DNA of 64,000 nucleotides from Streptomyces sp. M92. Lineage in GTDB: Bacteria; Actinomycetota; Actinomycetes; Streptomycetales; Streptomycetaceae. Each line of letters begins with the position of its first letter. Position 1 is the first letter of the stretch. Shown piece after piece: positions 9,193 to 17,978 of this stretch. The notes beneath the pieces are model-generated. The model did no database searches and was not told where the DNA came from. It saw only the letters and a list, made by a program, of their open reading frames with translations. Location: the NCBI RefSeq assembly GCF_028473745.1, contig NZ_CP101137.1:496001-560000 (forward strand), given 5' to 3'. The position numbers and the translations under genes are program-made.

Positions 9193-9443
9193 GGATCGCT
9201 TTCACGTCGCACGGCTGGGAGGACTACGTCCACTGGGCCGAGAGCGACCGGAAGATGACCAGACGGATCAACAGACTGCTCGCCGACACCGCCCGCGACC
9301 CGTTCAAGGGCATCGGCAAGCCGGAGCCGCTGAAGGGCGACCTGTCCGGCTACTGGTCACGGCGCATCGACGACACGCACCGTCTGGTGTACAAGCCGGG
9401 CGACGACGAACTGATCGTCGTCCAGGCGCGGTACCACTACTGA
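9189..9443 (+). CDS. yoeB: Toxin YoeB, ribosome-dependent mRNA interferase
   Basis: Toxin that cleaves mRNA in the ribosomal A site when YefM is degraded. The product is 84 residues, the family length, and the catalytic residues fall at the same positions as in E. coli YoeB: Glu46, Arg65, His83 and the terminal Tyr84 (RYHY end). It looks fully active. The GTG start overlaps the yefM stop by 4 nt. The pair lies between glnE and a VOC protein in a core region, so it may be a long-standing chromosomal module rather than a recent arrival. Confidence 0.95.
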   Translation: MRIAFTSHGWEDYVHWAESDRKMTRRINRLLADTARDPFKGIGKPEPLKGDLSGYWSRRIDDTHRLVYKPGDDELIVVQARYHY

Positions 9444-9496
9444 TGATCGACCTCGTGCTCGACAAGGACGTCGATGGACGTCGAAGGAGTCACGTC

Positions 9497-9943
9497 ATGG
9501 ACTTCACCCTCGAAGTGATCCCGCTGCCCGTCACCGACATCGACCGTTCCCGGGACTTCTACCGGGACAAGGTCGGCTTCCACGTCGACATCGACCAGGA
9601 GGTCATGCCGGGGATGCGCATCGTCCAGCTCACGCCCCCGGGCTCGGGCTGCTCGATCGCCCTCGGCGAGGCGATCTGGGACATGGCGCAGGGCCAGACC
9701 AAGCCGGAACCCGGCTCCTACCAGGGCCTCCAGCTCTGCGTCGCCGACATCAAGGCGGCCCACGCGGAGCTGGTGGGGCGCGGCCTGGACGTCTCCGAGC
9801 CCGTCCAGTACGCCCCGGACGACGGCGCCACCTTCATGTACTTCAAGGACCCCGACGGCAACGGCTGGGCCATCCAGGAGTACCGCCGCCGGGAGGCGGA
9901 GCCGCTGCACAAGGTGCTGTCGGACCTGAAGCGGCAGGGCTAG
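9497..9943 (+). CDS. VOC-superfamily (glyoxalase/bleomycin-resistance-like) protein
   Basis: Single-domain vicinal-oxygen-chelate protein, 148 residues, with paired beta-alpha-beta-beta-beta units: VTDIDRSRDFYRDKVGF at the N-terminus and YMYFKDPDGNGWAIQEY-like residues near the C-terminus (MYFKDPDGNGWAIQEY). Members bind a metal and act on or sequester small molecules; the substrate cannot be told from sequence. GAAGGAG lies 7 nt before the ATG at 9497. It begins 53 nt after yoeB and converges on nadE with only 4 nt between stop codons. Confidence 0.85.
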   Translation: MDFTLEVIPLPVTDIDRSRDFYRDKVGFHVDIDQEVMPGMRIVQLTPPGSGCSIALGEAIWDMAQGQTKPEPGSYQGLQLCVADIKAAHAELVGRGLDVSEPVQYAPDDGATFMYFKDPDGNGWAIQEYRRREAEPLHKVLSDLKRQG

Positions 9944-9947
9944 CCGG

Positions 9948-11702
9948 TCAGCCCCGCTCCCGCCACCGGTTGGTGACCGGGAGCCGGCGGTCCTTGCCGA
10001 AGCCCTTCGGGGAGATCTTGGTGCCCGGCGGGTACTGGCGCCGCTTGTACTCGGCGGTGTCGACCATGCGCAGCGTCTTCGTCACCAGCTCCCGGTCGTA
10101 CCCGGCGGCCACGATCTCGTCCGCGCCCCGGTCCCGGTCGACGTACAGCTCGAGGATCGCGTCCAGGACCGGGTAGTCAGGCAGGGAGTCCGTGTCGACC
10201 TGGCCCGGGCGCAGTTCGGCGCTGGGCGGCTTGGTGATCGAGTTCCCGGGGATCGGCGGGGTCTGCCCACGGTCCTTCGCCGCGCGGTTGCGCCACTCGG
10301 CGAGACGGAAGACGGACGTCTTGTACACGTCCTTGATGGGCCCGTACGCGCCCACCGAGTCGCCGTACAGCGTCGAGTACCCGACCGCCAGCTCCGACTT
10401 GTTCCCGGGGGCCAGGACCAGGTGGCCCTCCTGGTTGGAGATCGCCATCAGCAGTGTGCCGCGCAGCCGCGACTGGAGGTTCTCCTCGGCCAGACCGGTC
10501 AGCTCCAGCGCCCCCGTGTACGCGTCGAACATCGGCTCGATCGGCACGGTGCGGAAGTGGAGCCCGGTGCGCCGGGCCAGCTCCGCCGCGTCGTCCCTGG
10601 AGTGCTCGGAGGAGTACTTGGAGGGCATGGAGACGCCGTGGACGTTCTCCGCGCCGACCGCGTCGCAGGCGATGGCCGCGACGAGGGCGGAGTCGATGCC
10701 GCCGGACAGGCCGACGAGCACCGACCGGAAGCCGTTCTTGGCGACGTACGCGCGCAGCCCGACGACGAGGGCCGAGTAGACCTCCTCGTCGTCGTCCAGC
10801 CGCTCGGCGACCCCGCCGGACAGCCACCCACCCACGGCGGGCACCGGCTCCTCGGACAGCACGACCCGGTCGATCCGCAGCCCGTCGTCCACCACGCCCG
10901 TGGGGGCGTCCGCGCCGGCGGCGGGCAGGTCGAGGTCCAGCACCACGCACCCCTCGGTGAACTGCGGCGCCCGCGCCAGCACCGCCCCGTCCCGGTCGAC
11001 CACGAGCGAGTCGCCGTCGAAGACCAGCTCGTCCTGCCCGCCGGTCATGGCGAGGTACGCGGTCGTGCAACCGGCCTCCTGGGCACGCTTGCGCACCAGC
11101 TCCAGCCGGGTGTCGTCCTTGTCCCGCTCGTACGGCGAGGCGTTGACGGACAGCAGCAGCCCGGCCCGCGCCGAACGCGCCGCCGGCACCCGGCCGCCGT
11201 CCTGCCACAGGTCCTCGCAGACGGCCAGCGCCACGTCCACGCCGCGCACCCGCACCACCGGCAGGGTGTCGCCGGGCACGAAGTGGCGGAACTCGTCGAA
11301 GACGCCGTAGTTCGGCAGGTGGTGCTTGGCGAGGCTCAGGGCCACCTCGCCGCCGTACAGCACGGCCGCCGCGTTCTGCGGGGCGCCGGCCGGCTGGCCG
11401 TACCTCGGCTGCGCCGTCGCCGAGCGGTCGAGGTACCCGACGACCACCGGCAGCCCGCCGAGGCCCTCGTCGGCGAGGCGCGCGGCGAGGGAGCGCAGGG
11501 CGGCGCGGGACGCCTCGACGAAGGACGGCCTGAGGGCCAGGTCCTCGACCGGGTACCCGGTCAGCACCATCTCCGGGAACGCCACCAGGTGCGCTCCCTG
11601 CCCGGCCGAGTGCCGGGTCCAGCGGACGACCGACTCGGCGTTGCCGTCGATATCACCGACGGTGGAGTCGATCTGGTTCAGGGCGAGTCGTAGGCGGGGC
11701 AC
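9948..11702 (-). CDS. nadE: Glutamine-dependent NAD+ synthetase
   Basis: Catalyses the last step of NAD+ biosynthesis, using glutamine as ammonia donor and ATP to amidate nicotinate adenine dinucleotide. The 584-residue protein has an N-terminal nitrilase-type glutaminase domain with the Glu-Lys-Cys triad (Glu44 in FPEMVLTGYP, Lys about 126 in AKHHLPNYG, Cys about 161 in AVCEDLW). The C-terminal synthetase domain has the PP-loop SGGIDSALVAAI near residue 335. The start is GTG at 11702, with no SD; TACACT ends 7 nt upstream, suggesting a leaderless transcript. Confidence 0.95.
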   Translation of the reverse strand: MPRLRLALNQIDSTVGDIDGNAESVVRWTRHSAGQGAHLVAFPEMVLTGYPVEDLALRPSFVEASRAALRSLAARLADEGLGGLPVVVGYLDRSATAQPRYGQPAGAPQNAAAVLYGGEVALSLAKHHLPNYGVFDEFRHFVPGDTLPVVRVRGVDVALAVCEDLWQDGGRVPAARSARAGLLLSVNASPYERDKDDTRLELVRKRAQEAGCTTAYLAMTGGQDELVFDGDSLVVDRDGAVLARAPQFTEGCVVLDLDLPAAGADAPTGVVDDGLRIDRVVLSEEPVPAVGGWLSGGVAERLDDDEEVYSALVVGLRAYVAKNGFRSVLVGLSGGIDSALVAAIACDAVGAENVHGVSMPSKYSSEHSRDDAAELARRTGLHFRTVPIEPMFDAYTGALELTGLAEENLQSRLRGTLLMAISNQEGHLVLAPGNKSELAVGYSTLYGDSVGAYGPIKDVYKTSVFRLAEWRNRAAKDRGQTPPIPGNSITKPPSAELRPGQVDTDSLPDYPVLDAILELYVDRDRGADEIVAAGYDRELVTKTLRMVDTAEYKRRQYPPGTKISPKGFGKDRRLPVTNRWRERG

Positions 11703-11785
11703 GGCGGCCAGTGTAATCGTCAGAACGACACAATGGGGTGACGTACCGGTTTCCGCCTCATGTCCGAAGCCTCACGCGCCCCTCG

Positions 11786-12412
11786 TCACGCGGGTGGCTT
11801 CGCACCCCGCTCGGCGAGCAGGTCCGCCATCAGCCGCATCTCCGACTCCTGCGACTCCACCATCCCCTGGGCCAGCCGCTTCTCCACCCCCACCGTGCAC
11901 TTCTCGGCACACCCCTCGGCCATGTGGACGCCGCCCTTGTGATGCTCGGTCATGAGCTGGAGGTAGTAGACCTCGGCCTGCCTGCCGCTGAGGGTGCCGA
12001 GCTTCTCCATCTCGGCGTCGGTGGCCATGCCCGGCATCAGCGAGCCCTCGCCCGCCGACGGCATGTCCCCCATCCCCATCCAGGTCATCGGCGGATCGGA
12101 CGACACCTTCGGCAGCCCCCACAGGTCCAGCCAGCCGATCATCATGCCGCGCTGGTTGGCCTGGGTCTGCGCGATGTCGTACGCGAGCCGCCGCACCTCC
12201 TCGTCGTCGGTGCGGTCGCGCACGATGTACGACATCTCCACGGCCTGCTGGTGGTGCACGGCCATGTCGCGCGCGAAACCGGCGTCGGCGGAGTCGGCCG
12301 TCGGGACGCGGCCCGCGCCGTCGTCCCCGGCGACCGCGTAGGTGATGCCGCCGGCCGCGACGAGGGCCGCGGCGGCGGCCCCCGTGATCCAGCCGGCCCG
12401 CCTCGGGGTCAC
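11786..12412 (-). CDS. DUF305 exported protein
   Basis: 208 residues with one N-terminal hydrophobic segment (WITGAAAAALVAAGGITYAV) and a DUF305 four-helix domain rich in His and Met: DMAVHHQQAVEMS and MTEHHKGGVHMAEGC. Such His/Met-rich helices in the ferritin-like DUF305 family suggest metal, possibly copper, binding outside the membrane; this is inference. The GTG start overlaps the stop of the upstream DUF3105 gene as GTGA, so the two are translationally coupled and probably work together. Confidence 0.87.
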   Translation of the reverse strand: MTPRRAGWITGAAAAALVAAGGITYAVAGDDGAGRVPTADSADAGFARDMAVHHQQAVEMSYIVRDRTDDEEVRRLAYDIAQTQANQRGMMIGWLDLWGLPKVSSDPPMTWMGMGDMPSAGEGSLMPGMATDAEMEKLGTLSGRQAEVYYLQLMTEHHKGGVHMAEGCAEKCTVGVEKRLAQGMVESQESEMRLMADLLAERGAKPPA

Positions 12413-13083
12413 TGCGGCAGCCCGTTGGTGCACGCGGCCCCCGGCTCGGGGGTCTGCTCGCCCTGGACGAACTTCTCGAAGAACTTGTCGACGTTCGGGT
12501 CGTCGGCGCCCGTCACGGTGCGCTGGTGGCCCCAGGCGGTCAGCATGATCGGGTCCTTCTGCTTGTCGTTGGGGCTCATCAGCGAGTACGGCGTCTTCTT
12601 CACCTTCTCCGCCAGCTTCTCGACCTCGGCCTTCGGGGCCTTGTCGGTGTACGTCACCCACACGGCGCCGTGCTCCAGCGAGTGCACGGCGTTCTCGTTG
12701 TTCAGCGGCTCGGTGTAGACGTCGCCGTCGCAGTTCATCCAGACCTGGTTGTGGTCGCCGCCGACGGGGGGCTCGGCGGGGTAGGACACCTTCTTGGTGA
12801 CGTGGTTGCGCCCGAGGTTCCCCTCCCAGGTCCGCACTCCGTCCTCGCCGGTGACGAACTTGCCGGAGGTCTTCGACCCGTCGCCGTTCGAGGCCATGCT
12901 GTCCGAGTCGTCGGACTGCGACCGGATGAGGAAGACGCCGCCGACCACGAGACCGGCGACGACCACGGTGCTGACCCCGATGGTCAGGATCCGGTTCCGG
13001 CGCTCGCGGGCCTCCTCGGCGCGTCGCATCTCGGCTATGCGGGCCTGTCGCGCCTGGTTGCTGCTCTTCTTGGCGGAACCCAT
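12409..13083 (-). CDS. DUF3105 membrane-anchored protein
   Basis: 224 residues: a basic, coiled N-terminus (RQARIAEMRRAEEARERRNR), one membrane helix (residues about 32-52) and an extracytoplasmic DUF3105 domain with conserved HSLEHGAVWVTYTD and WGHQRTV segments. The function of the family is not established; His residues in the HSLEHG block might bind metal. AGAAGGG precedes the ATG by 9 nt. It is co-transcribed with the DUF305 gene (4-nt overlap), a common pairing in actinomycetes. Confidence 0.87.
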   Translation of the reverse strand: MGSAKKSSNQARQARIAEMRRAEEARERRNRILTIGVSTVVVAGLVVGGVFLIRSQSDDSDSMASNGDGSKTSGKFVTGEDGVRTWEGNLGRNHVTKKVSYPAEPPVGGDHNQVWMNCDGDVYTEPLNNENAVHSLEHGAVWVTYTDKAPKAEVEKLAEKVKKTPYSLMSPNDKQKDPIMLTAWGHQRTVTGADDPNVDKFFEKFVQGEQTPEPGAACTNGLPQ

Positions 13084-13370
13084 GAGGTGTGCCCTTCTGG
13101 GGAAACGTCATCGGAAAGGGAGCTGTGAGGTTCGCTGATCGTAGTGCCGGCGTGCCCGTCGTTCGAAGGGAGATCACAGGATCTGTCCCGGCCGGATCCC
13201 CGGAATGGCCCGATCGAACAGGTGGCCTCTACTCTGCGGGGAGGACAGGTGAGCCGATCGAGGTCCGCAACGCGTACGAAACCGTGCTGTGGTGTGATGC
13301 TCACGTGCCCGACCGCCTCCCGCCGTACCGGAGACAGGCGGCCTGACCAGCGAGGATGGGGAAGCGGAAG

Positions 13371-14732
13371 ATGGACAAGCAGCAGGAGTTCGTGATCCGG
13401 ACGCTGGAGGAGCGCGACATCCGGTTCGTACGCCTGTGGTTCACGGACGTGCTGGGCTTCCTGAAGTCCGTGGCCGTGGCCCCGGCCGAGCTGGAGCAGG
13501 CCTTCGACGAGGGCATCGGCTTCGACGGCTCGGCGATCGAGGGCTTCGCCCGGGTCTACGAGTCCGACATGATCGCCAAGCCGGACCCCTCCACCTTCCA
13601 GGTCCTCCCCTGGCGCGCGGAGGCCCCCGGCACGGCCCGCATGTTCTGCGACATCCTGATGCCGGACGGCTCCCCGTCCTTCGCGGACCCGCGCTACGTC
13701 CTCAAGCGCGCCCTGGCCCGCACCTCCGACCTGGGCTTCACCTTCTACACCCACCCGGAGATCGAGTTCTTCCTGCTGAAGAACAAGCCGGTCGACGGCA
13801 CGGTCCCCACCCCCGCCGACAACTCCGGCTACTTCGACCACACCCCGCAGAACATCGGCATGGACTTCCGCCGCCAGGCGATCACCATGCTGGAGTCGAT
13901 GGGCATCTCGGTGGAGTTCTCCCACCACGAGGGCGCGCCGGGCCAGCAGGAGATCGACCTCCGATACGCCGACGCGCTCTCCACGGCCGACAACATCATG
14001 ACGTTCCGCCTGGTCATGAAGCAGGTTGCTCTCGAACAGGGCCTCCAGGCCACCTTCATGCCGAAGCCGTTCTCGGAGTTCCCCGGCTCGGGCATGCACT
14101 CCCACCTGTCCCTCTTCGAGGGCGACCGCAACGCGTTCTACGAGTCGGGCGCCGAGTACCAGCTCTCCAAGGTCGGCCGCTCCTTCATCGCGGGCCTGCT
14201 GCGGCACGCGGCGGAGATCTCGGCGGTCACCAACCAGTGGGTGAACTCCTACAAGCGCATCTGGGGCGGCACCGAGCGCACGGCGGGCGCGGGCGGCGAG
14301 GCCCCCTCCTACATCTGCTGGGGCCACAACAACCGCTCGGCCCTGGTCCGCGTCCCCATGTACAAGCCCGGCAAGACCGGCTCGGCCCGCGTCGAGGTCC
14401 GCTCCATCGACTCCGGCGCCAACCCGTACCTCACCTACGCCGTCCTCCTCGCCGCCGGCCTCAAGGGCATCGAGGAGGGCTACGAACTCCCGCCGGGCGC
14501 CGAGGACGACGTCTGGGCCCTCTCCGACTCGGAACGCCGCGCCCTGGGCATCGAACCCCTCCCCCAGAACCTGGGCGAGGCCCTCGCCCTGATGGAACGC
14601 AGCGACCTCGTCGCCGAGACCCTGGGCGAGCACGTCTTCGACTTCTTCCTCCGGAACAAGCGGCAGGAGTGGGAGGAGTACCGGTCGCAGGTGACGGCGT
14701 TCGAGCTGCGGAAGTCGCTGCCGGTGCTGTAA
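13371..14732 (+). CDS. glnA2: Glutamine synthetase-like enzyme GlnA2 (probable gamma-glutamylpolyamine synthetase)
   Basis: 453-residue GSI-type ligase with the N-terminal beta-grasp (GFDGSAIEGFARV) and the catalytic C-terminal domain (YTHPEIEFFL, FSHHEGAPGQQEID, GSGMHSHLSL, NNRSALVRVP). The gene order fits S. coelicolor GlnA2 (SCO2241), which has been reported to glutamylate polyamines rather than make glutamine; that assignment rests on synteny and memory. I did not see the Tyr adenylylation loop checked by GlnE in true GSI. ATG 13371 has GGGGAAG 6 nt upstream; an ATG at 13356 is an alternative. Its last eight codons (LRKSLPVL) and stop recur at 16837-16863. Confidence 0.88.
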   Translation: MDKQQEFVIRTLEERDIRFVRLWFTDVLGFLKSVAVAPAELEQAFDEGIGFDGSAIEGFARVYESDMIAKPDPSTFQVLPWRAEAPGTARMFCDILMPDGSPSFADPRYVLKRALARTSDLGFTFYTHPEIEFFLLKNKPVDGTVPTPADNSGYFDHTPQNIGMDFRRQAITMLESMGISVEFSHHEGAPGQQEIDLRYADALSTADNIMTFRLVMKQVALEQGLQATFMPKPFSEFPGSGMHSHLSLFEGDRNAFYESGAEYQLSKVGRSFIAGLLRHAAEISAVTNQWVNSYKRIWGGTERTAGAGGEAPSYICWGHNNRSALVRVPMYKPGKTGSARVEVRSIDSGANPYLTYAVLLAAGLKGIEEGYELPPGAEDDVWALSDSERRALGIEPLPQNLGEALALMERSDLVAETLGEHVFDFFLRNKRQEWEEYRSQVTAFELRKSLPVL

Positions 14733-14735
14733 GGG
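14706..14735 (+). repeat. glnA2-tail direct repeat, left copy
   Basis: 30 bp encoding the last eight residues of GlnA2 (LRKSLPVL), its TAA stop and GGG. It recurs at 16837-16866 with 28 of 30 identities. The two copies bracket a lower-GC 2.1 kb segment, as expected for attL/attR of an integrated element or for a target duplication. Confidence 0.85.
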
Positions 14736-14772
14736 CAGGTCAGAGACAGTTTCTCGCTGATTCAACGGTTGG

Positions 14773-14797
14773 GGCCGACGGTCGCGCACCGTCGGCC
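14773..14797 (+). terminator. Terminator hairpin after glnA2
   Basis: Perfect 10-bp stem (14773-14782 with 14788-14797), 5-nt loop, 40 nt after the glnA2 stop; no U-tract, as usual in this group. It lies inside the segment bounded by the duplicated glnA2 tail. From here to 15122 I see no convincing gene. Confidence 0.7.
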
Positions 14798-15064
14798 TCA
14801 TGGCCTCCGACTGGCTCTGGGTCGCCTCTGGGCCGTCTGAGCGGATCTCACGCTCACACGCTCCCACCGAGGAGTCGCTCAAGGGCTGGAGCTGTTGCCG
14901 CTCTCGCCTCTCCCAAGCACCCGTCGTCGCTCTGCCCCCATCCGGATACCGCATGCATCCGGCGTAGCGATTCGGACTCGTGCCCTGATTCATCTCCCTC
15001 ACACTCCGACCATCTCTCTTTGCCGGCGCGCGGGATGGCTTCCTGGCTGCCACTCAGATGGTCT

Positions 15065-15094
15065 TCGACAATTCGGTTCGCCTGCCAGTTACAT
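15065..15094 (+). promoter_or_regulatory. Possible promoter of the exported peptide gene
   Basis: TCGACA (15065-15070), an 18-bp spacer and TTACAT (15089-15094) stand 28 nt before the ATG at 15123 in an otherwise empty stretch. Only a moderate match to consensus. Confidence 0.3.
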
Positions 15095-15122
15095 GCCATT
15101 GGCAGCCCCAGAAAGAAACGTC

Positions 15123-15362
15123 ATGCGTCGAATCGCTACAGCGACAATAATATCCGGCCTGCTGGTGGGAGGTTTCTCCGTTCCTGCTCAGGCCGCGGAG
15201 GGGTCGCATACAGTTCCTCGAAACGAGGCCGTCGAGGCTCTCCTCAACGGCACTGACAGCGTCTGGTACAACTCCGCGAACCCAGGAAGCCGGTGGATCG
15301 AGGACGGCTCCACGGACGCCACCAGCTCCTGCGAACAGTACGACGCAAGCACCACATGCTAG
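15123..15362 (+). CDS. Small exported peptide of unknown function
   Basis: 79 residues with a clear Sec signal peptide (MRRIATATIISGLLVGGFSV, predicted cleavage after AQA at about residue 24). The mature part is about 55 residues, acidic, with Trp and two Cys close to the C-terminus (SSCEQYDASTTC), perhaps forming a disulfide. I do not recognise the family. Its TAG stop overlaps the ATG of the following hydrolase gene, so the two are coupled. Codon use is less GC-biased than in neighbouring core genes, fitting acquisition with the rest of the insert. Purine-rich AGAAAG precedes the ATG. Confidence 0.7.
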   Translation: MRRIATATIISGLLVGGFSVPAQAAEGSHTVPRNEAVEALLNGTDSVWYNSANPGSRWIEDGSTDATSSCEQYDASTTC

Positions 15363-16765
15363 AGGTACGTGCCCTCGGCCGTGCCAAGGTCGCACGCTGG
15401 TTCGCCGGCGTAGCGGCCTTGGCCGCGGTCGTCCTCGCCGGCCTGCACCTGGACCGGTCCGACGAGCGCGGGCCCGAAGCCGCGCGGTCGGCGACTCCCG
15501 AGCCCAGCACACCTCAGCCGTGTGCCGACAGGACCGTTCGCTGCCACCTGCTGTCCACAGGGGTGTGGGCAGTGGTCTACACATCCCCCGAGAGGGATGC
15601 GTCGAACGCGACCCTTGCCCCCACACCCGAGGAACGAGACGGATTGGTTCTCTGGGACCCGGGAGGGCCTGGACTGCGTCCACTCGACGCCGGGACGGTT
15701 CGGGCGATTCTTCCGTCCTGGCTGCGCGGTCGAACAGTGGCCACGTTCGTCGAGCCCTGGGTCGTCCACAAGGTCGGCCCTGAGTGCCTCAAATCCGTTG
15801 AAAACGTATCGGCGGGCGGCGAACTCTCGGAATCACAGACGAAGAGCTGGCCCGACGAATTCAGCAGCTCTTGCGATGTCGACCTGTATCGCCTTGACCG
15901 TGCGGAATACGAAGAGTCGTTCAGGGAGCTCGGTGATAAGGAGGGGGAGATCTCAGGAGTCTACGCGCAGTCTTTCGGTGCGGTCCGAGGTACATCCGTG
16001 ATGTCCGAATTGGAGCGCACCGGCGGCTGGATGGTGATGGACGCTCCCGCTCCTCCGCCGGGAACGCCCGCGACCACCCTCATGGTCGAGCGAAGCACCG
16101 CCGTGGAAGAGGGCCTGCAACGCATCATGGGGTGCCACAAGAGTGATGCGCTCCCCGACTGCGAGAAAGAGCTCCATCAGACGCTTCGGGACATGGGGGA
16201 CGGCGACACCCCGGTCGGCCTCGCCGGCGGTACCGAAGAGTACGAGAGGATGACCGCTCTTTTCTCTCTTTCTCATGACCTTGAAAGCAACGCCGAGCCG
16301 CTTCGCGAAATCCTGACCAACTGGCCGAAGCTCACCGAGGCCGACCAGGAGATCATAGGCAAGGCAAGCTACAGCTACACCCGCCGTTACGGCGACGGTC
16401 AGGTTCTACCGGAGTTCGTAGGCTATCTTGCCAATGTCTGCACAGCGTACGAAGGATGGGGAGCAGGAGCTGGATCGCAGGAGAGGAATCCTCTGGGAGC
16501 AGCGCTTTCGCGTATACACTATCCGTGCGCGGTAATGCCTGGAAGCAAGGATTCCAGATGGGCGACGCCTGATGCGGGAGAATCACCGAGACTACTTCTG
16601 ATCTCGAACTCCATGGATCCGATCACCCCTCCTCGTGCAGCCGAATCGTGGGGCGACAAGTATCCTGACGCTGATCTCTTGGAGTATGAATACTCGGGCC
16701 ACGTAAAGGCTCCCGAGGAACTCGACGAGGAAATTTCGGCCTGGATCGCCGGGGCAACCGAATGA
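15356..16765 (+). CDS. Exported alpha/beta hydrolase with TAP-like C-terminal domain
   Basis: 469 residues with an N-terminal membrane segment or signal (residues about 12-32). The C-terminus resembles the TAP-like domain of Streptomyces tripeptidyl aminopeptidases (LLLISNSMDPITPPRAAE, then YSGH). A plausible triad is Ser206 (in YAQSFGAVRG), Asp421 and His449. The nucleophile elbow reads AQSFG rather than the usual GGSYG, so activity is uncertain. The start ATG (15356) lies inside the end of the upstream peptide gene (ATGCTAG), giving tight coupling. Base composition is clearly lower in GC than the flanks. It could process the partner peptide or other exported peptides; that is speculation. 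Confidence 0.78.
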   Translation: MLEVRALGRAKVARWFAGVAALAAVVLAGLHLDRSDERGPEAARSATPEPSTPQPCADRTVRCHLLSTGVWAVVYTSPERDASNATLAPTPEERDGLVLWDPGGPGLRPLDAGTVRAILPSWLRGRTVATFVEPWVVHKVGPECLKSVENVSAGGELSESQTKSWPDEFSSSCDVDLYRLDRAEYEESFRELGDKEGEISGVYAQSFGAVRGTSVMSELERTGGWMVMDAPAPPPGTPATTLMVERSTAVEEGLQRIMGCHKSDALPDCEKELHQTLRDMGDGDTPVGLAGGTEEYERMTALFSLSHDLESNAEPLREILTNWPKLTEADQEIIGKASYSYTRRYGDGQVLPEFVGYLANVCTAYEGWGAGAGSQERNPLGAALSRIHYPCAVMPGSKDSRWATPDAGESPRLLLISNSMDPITPPRAAESWGDKYPDADLLEYEYSGHVKAPEELDEEISAWIAGATE

Positions 16766-16836
16766 GAACGGCACAGAGCGATTGGTCCTCGTGCCACGCT
16801 CGACGTCACGCCCACCGTGCGTCACTTCCTGCGCAA

Positions 16837-16866
16837 CTGCGGAAGTCGTTGCCGGTGCTGTGAGGG
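16837..16866 (+). repeat. glnA2-tail direct repeat, right copy
   Basis: Second copy of the glnA2 3' end. It is in frame for LRKSLPVL followed by TGA, but is preceded by sequence unrelated to GlnA2. Differences from the left copy are one C-to-T change in the Ser-Leu codons and TAA to TGA at the stop. It marks the right boundary of the insert. Confidence 0.85.
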
Positions 16867-16899
16867 ACCGTCTCGACCGGCCGGGTCACCGGCGGCTCG

Positions 16900-17578
16900 T
16901 CAGATGAGGGCCCACTGCCTGTCCGGCCGCCGGCGCGCGAGGAGGATGCCGCCGAGGGTGCTCTCGGCCGAGGTGAGCGTCCTGTGTTCGTCGACGGTGA
17001 AGCCGGCCTCGTCGAGCCAGTCGGCGATCTGGCTGGGCCGGCGACGATGGACCTGGACCTTCATCGGGTGGCCGCCGTAGCCCTCCGTCTTCAGCTTCGG
17101 CGTGTCCCCGACGTGAAAGCCGAGGAGCAGCGGTCCGCCCGGCCGCAGCACCCGGTGAAAGTGCTCGAAGACCGTGCCGATCCGTGTGTCGGGGATGTGG
17201 ATCAGCGAGTACCAGGCGACCAGGCCGGCCATCGAGCCGTCGCCGAGGCCGAGGTCCGTCATCGAGCCGAGTTCGAACCGCAGACCGGGATGGTCACGCC
17301 GGGCCACCTCGACCATCCCGGGGGACAGATCGATCCCGAACGCGTCCACGCCCAGCCGGTGCAGGTGAGCGGTGATCCGCCCCGGCCCACAACCCACGTC
17401 CGCGACCGACCCCCCCGCCGCGAGACCTCACCAGGTCGGCGAAAAGGGCCAGGACCGCGCGCTCCTCGGGCGTTCGGTTCAGGAGGTCGCGCACCTGGTC
17501 CGCATAGCTCGCGGCGACGGTGTCGTAGGACCTTCGTGTGTCGTCCAGCCAGGTGTCGTCGTTCGCTTCGATGCCCAC
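16900..17578 (-). pseudogene. Class I SAM-dependent methyltransferase, frameshifted
   Basis: The N-terminal part (GIEANDDTWLDDTRRSYDTV, from a GTG at 17578) and the remainder with SAM motif I (VADVGCGPGRI) and motif II (AFGIDLSPGMVEVAR) lie in different frames. They meet at a run of seven G (about 17411-17417 on the plus strand as C). Removing one G restores a continuous protein of about 225 residues (FADLVR, short Gly linker, SVADVGCG). The break may be a true mutation, a slippage-prone phase switch or a base-calling error in the homopolymer. If intact, it would be a small-molecule methyltransferase of unknown substrate. Confidence 0.8.
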
Positions 17579-17978
17579 GCCCGCAGGCTACTCAGCGGCG
17601 CGGACGAGACGACCTCCAAGCCGACCGGGCCGACGCCAAACCTCCCTCGGACCTGCACACCGTTCATCGCAGGGTCGCGGGGGCGGGGCGTGCCGAAGGT
17701 GCGGAGGGTCCACCGCGCGCATTCCGGCCCGAGGGAGCCTCGAAACCGGCGGGAAGCGTGAAGACGCGGGCCCTTTCCGCGACCGCATGCGCACACTCAT
17801 GAACTCGGGGACGCCTGAAGCAGCGTCGTCAACCGTGCGCGGATGGTGGGCCGTTCACCCCCGTGCTTTGATCGGTGCGCGGCACGCCGGTGGCCGGTTC
17901 CGGGCCCCCACCTCGGAACGCGGGCGTGCGTGCCTCACCGCTCCCCCTTTTTCGTCAGCACGAGAGGAAAGACCTGTC
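17579..17978. other. Intergenic region without a convincing gene
   Basis: About 400 nt between the broken methyltransferase (minus) and the small peptide gene (plus). Short open frames occur on both strands but none has an SD, family signature or Streptomyces codon bias. It probably holds the peptide-gene promoter; I could not place it confidently. Confidence 0.5.

Noticed and set aside
14800-14967. 55-codon open frame after the glnA2 terminator
   Set aside because: No SD, no signature; composition is not distinguishable from spacer.
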